From Stenotrophomonas sp. MYb238 (lineage in GTDB: Bacteria > Pseudomonadota > Gammaproteobacteria > Xanthomonadales > Xanthomonadaceae), in NCBI RefSeq assembly GCF_009496535.1, contig NZ_WIDL01000002.1, positions 47,957-111,956 of the forward strand: a stretch of 64,000 nt of DNA. The letters are read 5' to 3'. The position numbers and the translations under genes were made by a program. This document shows positions 55,832 to 63,359 of the stretch, one piece after another (position 1 is the stretch's first letter; each line of letters begins with the position of its first letter). The notes under the pieces were generated by a model, which was given only the letters and a program-made list of their open reading frames with translations, searched no databases and was not told where the DNA came from.

Positions 55832-55862
55832 ACAAAAAAGACCCTGATGAAACGGGGTCTTT
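55832..55862 (-). terminator. Terminator of upstream tRNA-Ala/Glu unit
   Basis: AAGACCC / GGGTCTT stem and TTTTTTGTT on the minus strand, so each Ala-Glu pair is its own transcription unit. Confidence 0.82.
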
Positions 55863-55875
55863 GTTTTACGATGAA

Positions 55876-55951
55876 TGGCGTCCCCACGGGGATTCGAACC
55901 CCGGTCGCCACCGTGAAAGGGTGATGTCCTAGGCCTCTAGACGATGGGGAC
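55876..55951 (-). tRNA. tRNA-Glu (TTC), copy 1
   Basis: Identical by eye to the copy at 55534. Confidence 0.95.
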
Positions 55952-56003
55952 GCGTAACTTCATCAAGTTTTTTCGGCTATCCGAACGGCCTAATGTCCGG
56001 ATT

Positions 56004-56079
56004 TGGTGGAGCCAAGCGGGATCGAACCGCTGACCTCCTGCATGCCATGCAGGCGCTCTCCCAGCTGAGCTATGGCCCC
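56004..56079 (-). tRNA. tRNA-Ala (GGC), copy 1
   Basis: Identical by eye to the copy at 55661. First gene of the upstream unit; a good promoter lies just before it. Confidence 0.95.
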
Positions 56080-56097
56080 GTTGTTGCCGAGAAAGAA

Positions 56098-56126
56098 ATG
56101 ATAGCGGGGCTTTTCAGGCCTAGCAA
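56098..56126 (-). promoter_or_regulatory. Promoter of upstream tRNA-Ala/Glu unit
   Basis: TTGCTA, 17-base spacer, TATCAT on the minus strand, 18 bases before tRNA-Ala; GC-rich GCCCCGC just before the -10 resembles a stringent discriminator region but lies upstream of it. Confidence 0.65.
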
Positions 56127-56280
56127 GCCATTTGTGAAAAAAAATCTTCACGTATGCCAGGGGCTGTCGGCCGACATGGGAGAGAGGGTGGTACCGACCC
56201 ATGGCTCCGTATTTCCGCCGATGTTCCGGTGTTCTGCTTCCTCCCATGCTGGATACGACACAGGCAGGCGGGAGTGCGGG

Positions 56281-56667
56281 ATGGCGACGAGTGGATTTCT
56301 TTTGCTGCTGGCGGTGGTGGGCACGCAGGCGATCACGCCAGCGCAGGTGTTCAAGTGCGTGGATGGCGGCCAGGTGGCCTATCAGTCGATGCCGTGCGAC
56401 GGTCTGTCGGCAAAGACATGGGTGGTCCCCCATCAGGCGCCACCGGTTCCATCCCGTGCGGAGACAGGGACACGGCCGGCTGTAAGGACGGGGCCGCGAC
56501 CGCGACGTTCGGATGTCTCCGGCGTCCTTCGACGCGCAAGGCCAACCGTCGATGCGTGCACTAGGGCGCGACAGGGGCGGGATGCGGCCTATCGCAAGGC
56601 GGGCCTGAAACGTGGGTTCGCCTTGTCCAGCCTCTGGGACAACCGGGTTCATGATGCGTGCCGGTAG
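56281..56667 (+). CDS. DUF4124-like exported protein
   Basis: 128 residues. Signal peptide (GFLLLLAVVGTQAITPA), then AQVFKCVDGGQVAYQSMPC, the core of DUF4124 (YKC..DG...YQ..PC). The rest is Arg/Pro-rich with little conservation. The frame extends upstream across tRNA-Ala, which is not credible, so the ATG at 56281 with GGGAG upstream is used. Confidence 0.72.
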   Translation: MATSGFLLLLAVVGTQAITPAQVFKCVDGGQVAYQSMPCDGLSAKTWVVPHQAPPVPSRAETGTRPAVRTGPRPRRSDVSGVLRRARPTVDACTRARQGRDAAYRKAGLKRGFALSSLWDNRVHDACR

Positions 56668-57128
56668 TCCGGTGGGCCAGCCTGCCATGGCTGCTGACGA
56701 GGTAGCCGTGGCGGGGCGGACATAACGGCGTATGGAAGCCCATCGCCTGTACGACTTTCGTGACAGATGCTTGTGCTTGCTGTGCCGTAACCGTTCGCCG
56801 GCGTTCTACGGCGCGTCCTGTACCTGCAAATCTCGTCGGAAGGAGGGCAGGCGGCCGGTTTTTCATTCGCCGAAATCGCTGCGGCGCCGGGATCTGCCGG
56901 GCCGTTGATCCACTCATCTACCGAAGGAGGCAATACAGGGTACGAACCTGTGAACCCTGCCATTTCAAGGTAGTGCTCCACCGCCAGCGAACCGTGCGAT
57001 GCGTGCCGCGTCCGCAGGTTGTGGTGCGGCGACGCCATGGCGCTCACGTGACCTGCACCGATCTTTCCCTTGCTGGTCACGGGCCGGGAGCTATAGCTGT
57101 CTCCCGGCCGCAACCGCAGGGAACAGAA
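56668..57128. other. Intergenic, no convincing gene
   Basis: 461 bases. Open frames here are Arg/Cys-rich shadows. It may contain the promoter and leader of the micro-peptide and iron permease. Confidence 0.5.
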
Positions 57129-57215
57129 ATGAAGCGGATGTTCTTTCTGGCGTTTTCATCGATGTTCTACATGTCCCTGGGAGCGCTGGCGGTCGTCGTG
57201 GCGCAGTCGATCTGA
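57129..57215 (+). CDS. Candidate 28-residue membrane peptide
   Basis: Short frame with Lys-Arg start then one hydrophobic helix: MFFLAFSSMFYMSLGALAVVVA. AGGGAAC lies nine bases before the ATG. It precedes the iron permease homologue by 54 bases. Too short for statistical support; a chance frame is possible. Confidence 0.4.
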   Translation: MKRMFFLAFSSMFYMSLGALAVVVAQSI

Positions 57216-57269
57216 TTCCATGCCAAAGGACGCGCCTCCAATGTCGCCGTCATCCACCTTGGGGGCATC

Positions 57270-57731
57270 ATGCTGAAGAGGAAGTTTGGGCGGATAGCGT
57301 CCGCTACGGCGATGGCCGCTGGATCGTTCGGGGCATTCGCGATCGCCGCGGGAGTCGTCGTCGCCTGGGCGGTGACCGGGCCAATGTTCGATTTCAACGA
57401 TACCTGGCTGCTGGTGATCAACACCGGTACGACCATCGTCACCTTCCTCATGGTGTTCCTGATCCAGCATACGCAGAACGCCGATACCGCCGCGGTGCAC
57501 ATCAAGCTCGACGAACTGATCCGGGCGACCAAGGCCGCCAACAACGAGCTCCTCAACCTGGAGGAGCTGGATCAGGAACAACTGGAGGAGATACGGAGCC
57601 GGTACGCGGAGCTGGCCCAGACCGCCGCGCACCTGAAGGCGAAGAAGAGCCGCTGCATGCCTGACATCGAGTCCTCAGTGTTCTGCCGCTCGACTGAGCC
57701 ATTTCGGCTACTCGACATTGGAACTCGATAG
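57270..57731 (+). CDS. Low-affinity iron permease family membrane protein
   Basis: 153 residues. Two helices (ATAMAAGSFGAFAIAAGVVVAWA and LVINTGTTIVTFLMVFLIQHTQN) and the motif DTAAVHIKLDELIRATKAANNELLNLEELD match the bacterial Fet4-like family (PF04120). These are half the size of fungal Fet4 and no transport data are known for them. The last 25 residues after KSRCMPD are not family-like and may be a read-through into non-coding DNA. Confidence 0.82.
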   Translation: MLKRKFGRIASATAMAAGSFGAFAIAAGVVVAWAVTGPMFDFNDTWLLVINTGTTIVTFLMVFLIQHTQNADTAAVHIKLDELIRATKAANNELLNLEELDQEQLEEIRSRYAELAQTAAHLKAKKSRCMPDIESSVFCRSTEPFRLLDIGTR

Positions 57732-58492
57732 CAGATGCCATTGCGCTGGTAGCGGGCCTGTTCGCAGGGGACTGCCTTCCGGAAATGTGCGTGAATCGTT
57801 TCCACTGGCGAAGTGCTCGCGAAGCCTCTGAGTCCAGTCTTGCGAAGCTTGGCCGTTCCGCCTGGATATGAGCTCGCCGCTTGCGTTGGGTGTTGGAGGA
57901 GGCGAGGTGGGTCCCGACGGCGTCAGAGAAGCGTGGCGCCGGTATTTCTCCAGTGTTCCGGCATGTGGCTATTGTTCCGGCCTGCAGCGTGGTTGCTGTC
58001 GAAAGGCGCGTTTGCTGGCAGAAGGCGCATGCCTGCCACGGTCAAGCGTGGTCCGGAAAACACGCCGATGGAGGAAGCCCGCTTGCCGCATGTGGCGCAT
58101 ACCGGGATTACCGCCCCCATGCTCTTGGGCGCATGAGCGGAGTCTCCCGGCTCCTTGAATTCACCTGCATCCGGCAACGGCGAACATGTCCGACGACCCT
58201 CGTCATCAAGGGCGATGCAGAGCGCCCGTTGCGTGTCTGAAAGGGACGGGCATTGGAGCATCTCCGGGAGATAAGGGCTTTGAAGCATCAAGCAGCATCG
58301 GCTGGCGGAAACGCGAACAAGTCCCGGGCACCTGCCGCCGGCCTATGCCCGTGCGGGGGCACGCCATTTTTGAAAAACGCACACGGGCGAAAGGCGCACA
58401 CGGGCGAAAAGCGCAATGGCCTCCGGGAATTTTCAGAACCTTGACGCGACACATTGCACTCTCGGCGTCGGATGAAACGAGGTGCTCCTTGA
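57732..58492. other. Gene-poor region, no convincing gene
   Basis: About 760 bases with short frames on both strands that show no family feature or ribosome sites. Codon-like GC skew is weak compared with neighbours. Contains a 17-base tandem repeat. It might hold a small RNA or decayed sequence. Confidence 0.5.
58378..58411. repeat. 17-base direct repeat, two copies
   Basis: CGCACACGGGCGAAAG and CGCACACGGGCGAAAA, period 17, just upstream of a micro-peptide and topoisomerase gene. Confidence 0.75.
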
Positions 58493-58585
58493 ATGAAACG
58501 AAACAGGTTTGCCGCGCGCCATTGGTTGCTCCTGCTTGGCGTCGTGCTGGTACTCGTGCTCCTGCTCGCCATTCCCCCATGGTGA
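58493..58585 (+). CDS. Candidate 30-residue membrane peptide
   Basis: Basic start MKRNRFAARHW then one long hydrophobic helix LLLLGVVLVLVLLLAI and PPW end. GAGGTG lies nine bases upstream. Sits 76 bases before the topoisomerase IB ATG. Sequence is strongly membrane-like, which supports it as real. Confidence 0.5.
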   Translation: MKRNRFAARHWLLLLGVVLVLVLLLAIPPW

Positions 58586-58661
58586 GTGGCATGCGCGCGT
58601 GGTGCCGGTGGCGGCCGCTCGTCGCCAACGACACCGGGACCCACCTTGGACGCTGTCCGCC

Positions 58662-59660
58662 ATGAGCGGAGGGCTGCGCCACGTCCGCGACGGGCAGCCG
58701 GGTATCGCCCGGCTGCGTTCGGGCAAGGGGTTCCGCTACGTGGACCGCGAAGGCGCGCCGGTACGCGACGCGGCCACCCTGCAGCGGATCCGCGGTCTTG
58801 CGATTCCTCCGGCCTATACCGATGTCTGGATATGCACGGCCGCCGACGGGCATCTGCAGGCGACCGGGCGCGACGCCCGCGGACGCAAGCAGTACCGCTA
58901 CCATCCGGACTGGGTGCGGCAGCGCGGCCAGGACAAGTTCGCCCGCATCCTGGCGTTCGGCAAGGCGTTGCCGACGCTGCGGCGACAGGTGCGCAGGCAT
59001 CTGGCGCTGCCGGGGCTGCCGCGCGAGAAGGTGCTGGCGCTGATCGTCTCGGTCATGGGCAGGACCTATGCCCGCGTCGGCAACATGGCGTACGCACGCA
59101 GCAACCATTCCTATGGGCTGACCACCCTGCACGCGCGGCACGTGAGCCTGGCCGGTCCGGACGCGGCGCAGATCCGCTACACCGGCAAGTCCGGGCGGCT
59201 GCAGGTGCTGCGGATCGACGACGTACGCCTGGTCGGACTGATCCGCCGCTGCCACGACCTGCCGGGAAAGATGCTGTTCCAGTACCTGGACGACGATGGC
59301 CAGGTGCGGCCGGTCGACTCGGGCGACGTCAACGACTACCTGCGGCAGGCCACCGGCGACGATTTCAGCGCCAAGGATTTCCGCACTTGGGGCGCGACCT
59401 TGACCGCCCTCATGGAACTGGCGCAGCTGCCGGTCCCGGAGGACGCGGGCGAACCGCAGCGCGTTGCGCTGCAGAACCAGGTGATCGCGTCGGTCGCCGA
59501 CCTGCTGGGCAACACGCCGGCGGTCTGCCGCACGTCCTATATCGACCCGTGCGTTTTCGATGCCTGGCGCGCCGGGCGCCTGGAGCCGCTGCGTGCGCTC
59601 CGCGGCGTCCGGCAGCTGGAGGCCGCGGCGCTGAAACTGCTGCGCGCCTGCCACAGGTGA
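58662..59660 (+). CDS. DNA topoisomerase IB
   Basis: 332 residues, poxvirus-like topoisomerase I. The catalytic Tyr is in CRTSYIDP; KDFRTWGATL holds the conserved Arg, and RVGNMAYARSNHSYGLTTL another. Relaxes supercoils by a 3'-phosphotyrosyl intermediate. The start MSGGLRHVRDGQPGIARLR is chosen as the frame further upstream is Cys-rich. Confidence 0.9.
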   Translation: MSGGLRHVRDGQPGIARLRSGKGFRYVDREGAPVRDAATLQRIRGLAIPPAYTDVWICTAADGHLQATGRDARGRKQYRYHPDWVRQRGQDKFARILAFGKALPTLRRQVRRHLALPGLPREKVLALIVSVMGRTYARVGNMAYARSNHSYGLTTLHARHVSLAGPDAAQIRYTGKSGRLQVLRIDDVRLVGLIRRCHDLPGKMLFQYLDDDGQVRPVDSGDVNDYLRQATGDDFSAKDFRTWGATLTALMELAQLPVPEDAGEPQRVALQNQVIASVADLLGNTPAVCRTSYIDPCVFDAWRAGRLEPLRALRGVRQLEAAALKLLRACHR

Positions 59661-59797
59661 CCGACGGCGTGGCGTTCGACGTCTCGACGGAACGGAGGAA
59701 TGCGCGCCGCCATGCACGCCGCTTCCACGTCCTTTCACGGCCTGGCATCGGGGACACCCCGGAGAATCGGGGCTCGATCACGGTGGAGGACCGGGCC

Positions 59798-60016
59798 ATG
59801 GCGACCTGCGACGTCTGCGGAAACAGCTATGCGAACAGCTTCACCGTCACCCAGGGCGCGCTGACGCGCACGTTCGATTCCTTCGAATGCGCGATCCATG
59901 CGATGGCGCCGCGCTGTGCGCACTGCCGCTGCGCGGTCATCGGCCACGGCGTGGAAGCCGGGGGCACGGTGTACTGCTGCGAGCACTGCGCCCGCCACAG
60001 TCACAAGGGCGAATAG
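59798..60016 (+). CDS. Small Cys-rich zinc-binding / metallothionein-like protein
   Basis: 72 residues, eight Cys and several His: CDVCGNSYANSF, FECAIHAM, CAHCRCAVIGHG and YCCEHCARHS. Resembles a family annotated as prokaryotic metallothionein or zinc ribbon. Probably sequesters metal ions. Preceded by GGTGGAGG. Confidence 0.78.
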   Translation: MATCDVCGNSYANSFTVTQGALTRTFDSFECAIHAMAPRCAHCRCAVIGHGVEAGGTVYCCEHCARHSHKGE

Positions 60017-60061
60017 GGCCGGCGCACGCCACCTCCACGAATCCAACCGGGAGCATGATCC

Positions 60062-61096
60062 ATGGCAGCCAGAAAGAAACCCCCCGCCAGCGTTTCCGCA
60101 CCCGCGGCCAGCAAGGCGGCGAAGAAGGCCTCCGGCCAGGCGGCCGAACGTACCGCCGAGCGCCAGCGCGGCCTGCAGGAAAAGGCGAAGAAGCAGGGCG
60201 CAAAGAAGCCGGAACCGGGCAAGGACGGCGTGCAGGCCGGCAGCCGCCGCCAGCCGGCGAAGATGCCGGCGCAGAGCCTGGAAAAGCCCGGCAACGAGCA
60301 TGAGCTGCAACTGGCTCCCCGCTACATGGCGCCCGACTACAAGGGCAGCGGCAAGCTGCAGGGACTGCGCGCCCTGATCACCGGCGGCGACTCGGGCATC
60401 GGCCGCGCCGTGGCCATCCTTTTCGCGCGCGAAGGCGCCGACGTGGCGATCCTCTACCTGGACGAGCACGAGGACGCGCAGGTCACCCGCAAGGCGGTGG
60501 AGGAGGAGGGCGGGCGCTGCATCGCCATCAGCGGCGACGTGCGCGATCCGGCGTTCTGCACCCAGGCGGCCAGCCAGGTGCGCCAGGCGCTGGGCGGCAT
60601 CGACATCCTGGTCAACAACGCCGCCTTCCAGCTGCACTGCGACCGCCTGGAGGACCTGGCCGACGCGCACCTGCAGGAGACCCTGCAGACGAACATCGCC
60701 GGCTACATCCAGATGGCGCGCGCGGTGCTGCCGTACATGGGCCAGGGCGCCAGCATCATCAACACCGGTTCGGAAACGGCGCTGTTCGGCAGTCCGTCGC
60801 TGGTCGACTACTCCGCCACCAAGGGCGCGATCCATGCCTTCACCAAGGCGCTGGCCGCGCAGCTGCTGGGCCGCGGCATCCGCGTCAACTGCGTCGCGCC
60901 GGGGCCGGTGTGGACGCCGTTGAATCCGGCGGACAAGGACGCGCCGGAGGTGGCGAAGTTCGGCCGGGACAGCGATATGGGCCGGCCGGCGCAGCCGGAG
61001 GAACTGTCGCCGGCCTACGTGTTCCTGGCCTCGCCGGTGACCGCCAGCTACGTGAGCGGCGCGATCCTGCCGGTGATGGGCGGTCCGCGCGGCTGA
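60062..61096 (+). CDS. Short-chain dehydrogenase/reductase (YghA-like)
   Basis: 344 residues. SDR core from about 95: ALITGGDSGIGRAVAI (NADP-binding), DILVNNAA, Ser in NTGSETA, and YSATKGA (catalytic Tyr and Lys). The 80-residue Lys/Ala-rich front (AARKKPPASVSAPAASKAAKKA) precedes the usual ELQLAPRYMAPDYKGS lead. Similar stress-induced oxidoreductases lie near ku/ligD in other bacteria; substrate unknown. Confidence 0.88.
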   Translation: MAARKKPPASVSAPAASKAAKKASGQAAERTAERQRGLQEKAKKQGAKKPEPGKDGVQAGSRRQPAKMPAQSLEKPGNEHELQLAPRYMAPDYKGSGKLQGLRALITGGDSGIGRAVAILFAREGADVAILYLDEHEDAQVTRKAVEEEGGRCIAISGDVRDPAFCTQAASQVRQALGGIDILVNNAAFQLHCDRLEDLADAHLQETLQTNIAGYIQMARAVLPYMGQGASIINTGSETALFGSPSLVDYSATKGAIHAFTKALAAQLLGRGIRVNCVAPGPVWTPLNPADKDAPEVAKFGRDSDMGRPAQPEELSPAYVFLASPVTASYVSGAILPVMGGPRG

Positions 61097-61112
61097 GCGC
61101 GCCGCATCCGCC

Positions 61113-61694
61113 ATGGCCCCGGCATCCGGCCCGATCGGCGCGACCGCGCTGATCATCCTGGACATGATCAACCTCTTCGATTTCGAAGGCGGCGACCGGC
61201 TCGGCGCGCAGGCGGTGGCGATCTGCCCGCCGATCGCCCGCCTGCGCCGGCGCTTCGATGCCGCCGGCGCGCCGGTGATCCACGTCAACGACAACTTCGC
61301 CCGCTGGCAGGGCCAGTTCGGCGACCTGGTGATGGCCTGCGCCGCGGCCGGCGGGCACGCGGCCGCCGTCGTGCAGCGGCTGTCGCCGCGCCCGCACGAC
61401 TACCACGTGCTCAAGCCCAAGCATTCGGCCTTCCTCGCCACGCCACTGGCGATCCTGCTGGCCAAGCTCGGGGTGCGGCGGCTGGTGCTCACCGGCGTAG
61501 CGGCCGACTCCTGCGTGCTGGCCACCGCGCAGGACGCCAACATGCGCGAGTACGCGCTGTGGGTGCCCGGCGACTGCGTGGCGTCGATCACGCCCGCGCG
61601 CAAGCGCGACGCGCTGGGGATTCTCACGCGCTCGCTGCGCGCGCCGGTGCTGGCCACACGCTCGGTGCCCGGGCTTTTCCCCGTCGAGGCGTGA
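61113..61694 (+). CDS. Isochorismatase-family cysteine hydrolase
   Basis: 193 residues. Catalytic triad visible as Asp in ALIILDMIN, Lys in VLKPKHSAF and Cys in GVAADSCVLATA, after the cis-peptide bond typical of this fold. Nicotinamidase-like or other amidase; substrate not told by sequence. 16 bases after the dehydrogenase. Confidence 0.87.
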   Translation: MAPASGPIGATALIILDMINLFDFEGGDRLGAQAVAICPPIARLRRRFDAAGAPVIHVNDNFARWQGQFGDLVMACAAAGGHAAAVVQRLSPRPHDYHVLKPKHSAFLATPLAILLAKLGVRRLVLTGVAADSCVLATAQDANMREYALWVPGDCVASITPARKRDALGILTRSLRAPVLATRSVPGLFPVEA

Positions 61695-61773
61695 ACGCCC
61701 CGGGGCGGTTCTTCACGCCTGCTTTCGCCGCCATTGGCCAGCGTTGCACGGACTCCACAACGGTGTGCAAGCC

Positions 61774-62676
61774 ATGGCGCGTCCGATCTGGACTGGAACC
61801 CTTTCCTTCGGCCTGTTGAACGTCCCTGTGTCGCTGATGAGCGGCGAGCGGCGGGTGGACATCAGCTTCCGCATGCTCGATTCGCGCGACCGCAAGCCGA
61901 TCCGCTTCGAGCGGGTCAATGCCGAGACCGGCGAGGAAGTGCCGTGGAAGGACATCGTCAAGGCGTTCGAGTATGACAAGGGCAGCTACGTGGTGGTGGA
62001 CAAGGAGGACATCGCCTCGGCGGCGCCGCAGACGCACGACTCCATCGACGTGGAGGCGTTCGTCGACCGCGGCGAGATCAGCCTGCGCTTCTACGAGAAA
62101 CCCTACGTGATCGTCCCCGGCAAGAAGGCCGAGAAGGGCTACGTGCTGCTGCGCGAGACCCTGCGCGACACGGGCCGGGCGGGCATTGCGCGGGTGGTCA
62201 TCCGTACCCGCGAATACCTGTGCGCGGTGGTGCCCGAGGGCGATGCGCTGATCCTGCTGATGCTGCGCTATCCGCAGGAACTGGTGGACCCGGCCGACTA
62301 CGCGCTGCCCGGAGGCAAGCCCGCGGACTACCGCATTTCCAAGCGCGAATCGGAGATGGCCGCCAGCCTGATCGACTCGATGTCGGTGGACTGGCGCGCC
62401 GACGACTACCAGGACGAGTTCCGCGGGCGGCTCGAGGCCATCATCCGCAAGCGGCTGAAGGCCAAGGGCGCGACCACGCGCATCATCGACGAGCAGGACG
62501 CGCCAGAGGATGCGGCCACCAATGTCGTCGACTTCATGTCGCTGCTGCAGAAGAGCCTGGACGAGAACAAGCGCACGCCTGCGAGCAAGCGGGCGCCGGC
62601 CAGAAAGGCGCCCGCCCGCAAGGCGCCGGCGAAGAAGGCGCGCAAGGCCGCCACGCGCCGGACGGCGTCCTCCTGA
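61774..62676 (+). CDS. ku: Ku protein, non-homologous end joining
   Basis: 300 residues. Starts MARPIWTGTLSFGLLNVPV and carries FRMLDSRDRKPIRFERVN and KGYVLLRETL of the Ku core that encircles DNA ends as a homodimer and recruits LigD. The C-terminal 40 residues are Lys/Ala/Arg-rich (PARKAPARKAPAKKARKAA), as in Ku proteins that slide or bind DNA through the tail. Its stop is two bases from the next ATG. Confidence 0.96.
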   Translation: MARPIWTGTLSFGLLNVPVSLMSGERRVDISFRMLDSRDRKPIRFERVNAETGEEVPWKDIVKAFEYDKGSYVVVDKEDIASAAPQTHDSIDVEAFVDRGEISLRFYEKPYVIVPGKKAEKGYVLLRETLRDTGRAGIARVVIRTREYLCAVVPEGDALILLMLRYPQELVDPADYALPGGKPADYRISKRESEMAASLIDSMSVDWRADDYQDEFRGRLEAIIRKRLKAKGATTRIIDEQDAPEDAATNVVDFMSLLQKSLDENKRTPASKRAPARKAPARKAPAKKARKAATRRTASS

Positions 62677-62678
62677 CG

Positions 62679-63350
62679 ATGCCCGGCAGCCGCCGCATCG
62701 TCCCGCTGGGCAGCATGGGAAGCCGCATGCAGGGCACCACCTGCCTCTACGTGCTGCCCTGCGCCCACGAGGACCACGTCAAGCTGGGCATCGCCGGCGA
62801 CCCGATGATACGCATGCTGGCGTTCTCGCCGCGCTATTTCGAATTCTTCGACCTGGATGCCGGCTGGCTGCTGGAGGCGGGCACGGAGAAGGAGGCGCGC
62901 GGCTGGGAAACGGGGCTGAAGCGGCGCTTGCGCGCGCACGCCGCGCCGGCGCCGCTGCTGGTCCCGGAGCGCGCTGGCGGCCGCACCGAATGGCTGCGCG
63001 GGGCCGCTTCGGCGCTGGCCGCGTGGCGCGACGAACAGGTTGCGCAGGGATTCGTGCTGCACGCGCCGCTGCGCGGCTGGGTGCGCCAGCGCCTGATCCA
63101 GGCGCATGAGCGTTGGCGCCACGGCGTGCAGGCGCTGGTCGATCGTATGGGCCCGGCCGAGTACTGGCCGGCCGCGGCCGACAGCGCGCCGCTGCGCCTG
63201 CTGCGCGATGCGATGGACGCGCAGGTGGCGCTGGATGCGATGCCGCCGGACGACGAGGTTCCCGGCCTGCGCGCGTGGCACCGGCGCAACAGCCTGGTGC
63301 CGCCTCCGGCCCCGCGCTGGAGCGATGCGCAGGCACGCCTGCCGGAATGA
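62679..63350 (+). CDS. GIY-YIG/T5orf172-like protein, function unknown
   Basis: 223 residues. The first 80 residues resemble a T5orf172/GIY-YIG nuclease fold: LYVLPCAHEDHVKLGIAGDP, MIRMLAFSPRYFEFFDL, and EKEARGWETGLKRRLR containing the expected Glu. C-terminal 120 residues are helical with no known domain. Starts two bases after ku and ends nine before ligD, so it is in one end-joining operon. Fold assignment is by pattern only. Confidence 0.6.
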   Translation: MPGSRRIVPLGSMGSRMQGTTCLYVLPCAHEDHVKLGIAGDPMIRMLAFSPRYFEFFDLDAGWLLEAGTEKEARGWETGLKRRLRAHAAPAPLLVPERAGGRTEWLRGAASALAAWRDEQVAQGFVLHAPLRGWVRQRLIQAHERWRHGVQALVDRMGPAEYWPAAADSAPLRLLRDAMDAQVALDAMPPDDEVPGLRAWHRRNSLVPPPAPRWSDAQARLPE

Positions 63351-63359
63351 GGAACGCGC

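Larger units (their letters stand above)
55534..56079. repeat. Tandem duplication of the tRNA-Ala/tRNA-Glu unit
   Basis: Ala-Glu pairs repeat with a period of about 343 bases. tRNAs are identical and the intra-pair spacers nearly so (CGTAACTTCATC, then CGGCCTAATGTCCGG); the region upstream of each pair differs except for the TATCAT box. Confidence 0.85.

Noticed and set aside
55534-56079. Genomic island attachment site at tRNA genes
   Set aside because: tRNA copies are complete duplicates, no integrase or partial 3' tRNA repeat is seen nearby.
55618-56688. Minus-strand frames through the tRNA cluster
   Set aside because: They read through tRNA genes; translated GAIAQLGERLHGMQEVSGS is a well-known tRNA-Ala artefact.
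57813-58291. Several 80-120 codon frames in the gene-poor region
   Set aside because: Overlapping frames on both strands, no ribosome sites, no hydrophobic or domain pattern.
58378-58411. CRISPR-like repeats
   Set aside because: Only two copies with one base between them, no spacers and no cas genes.
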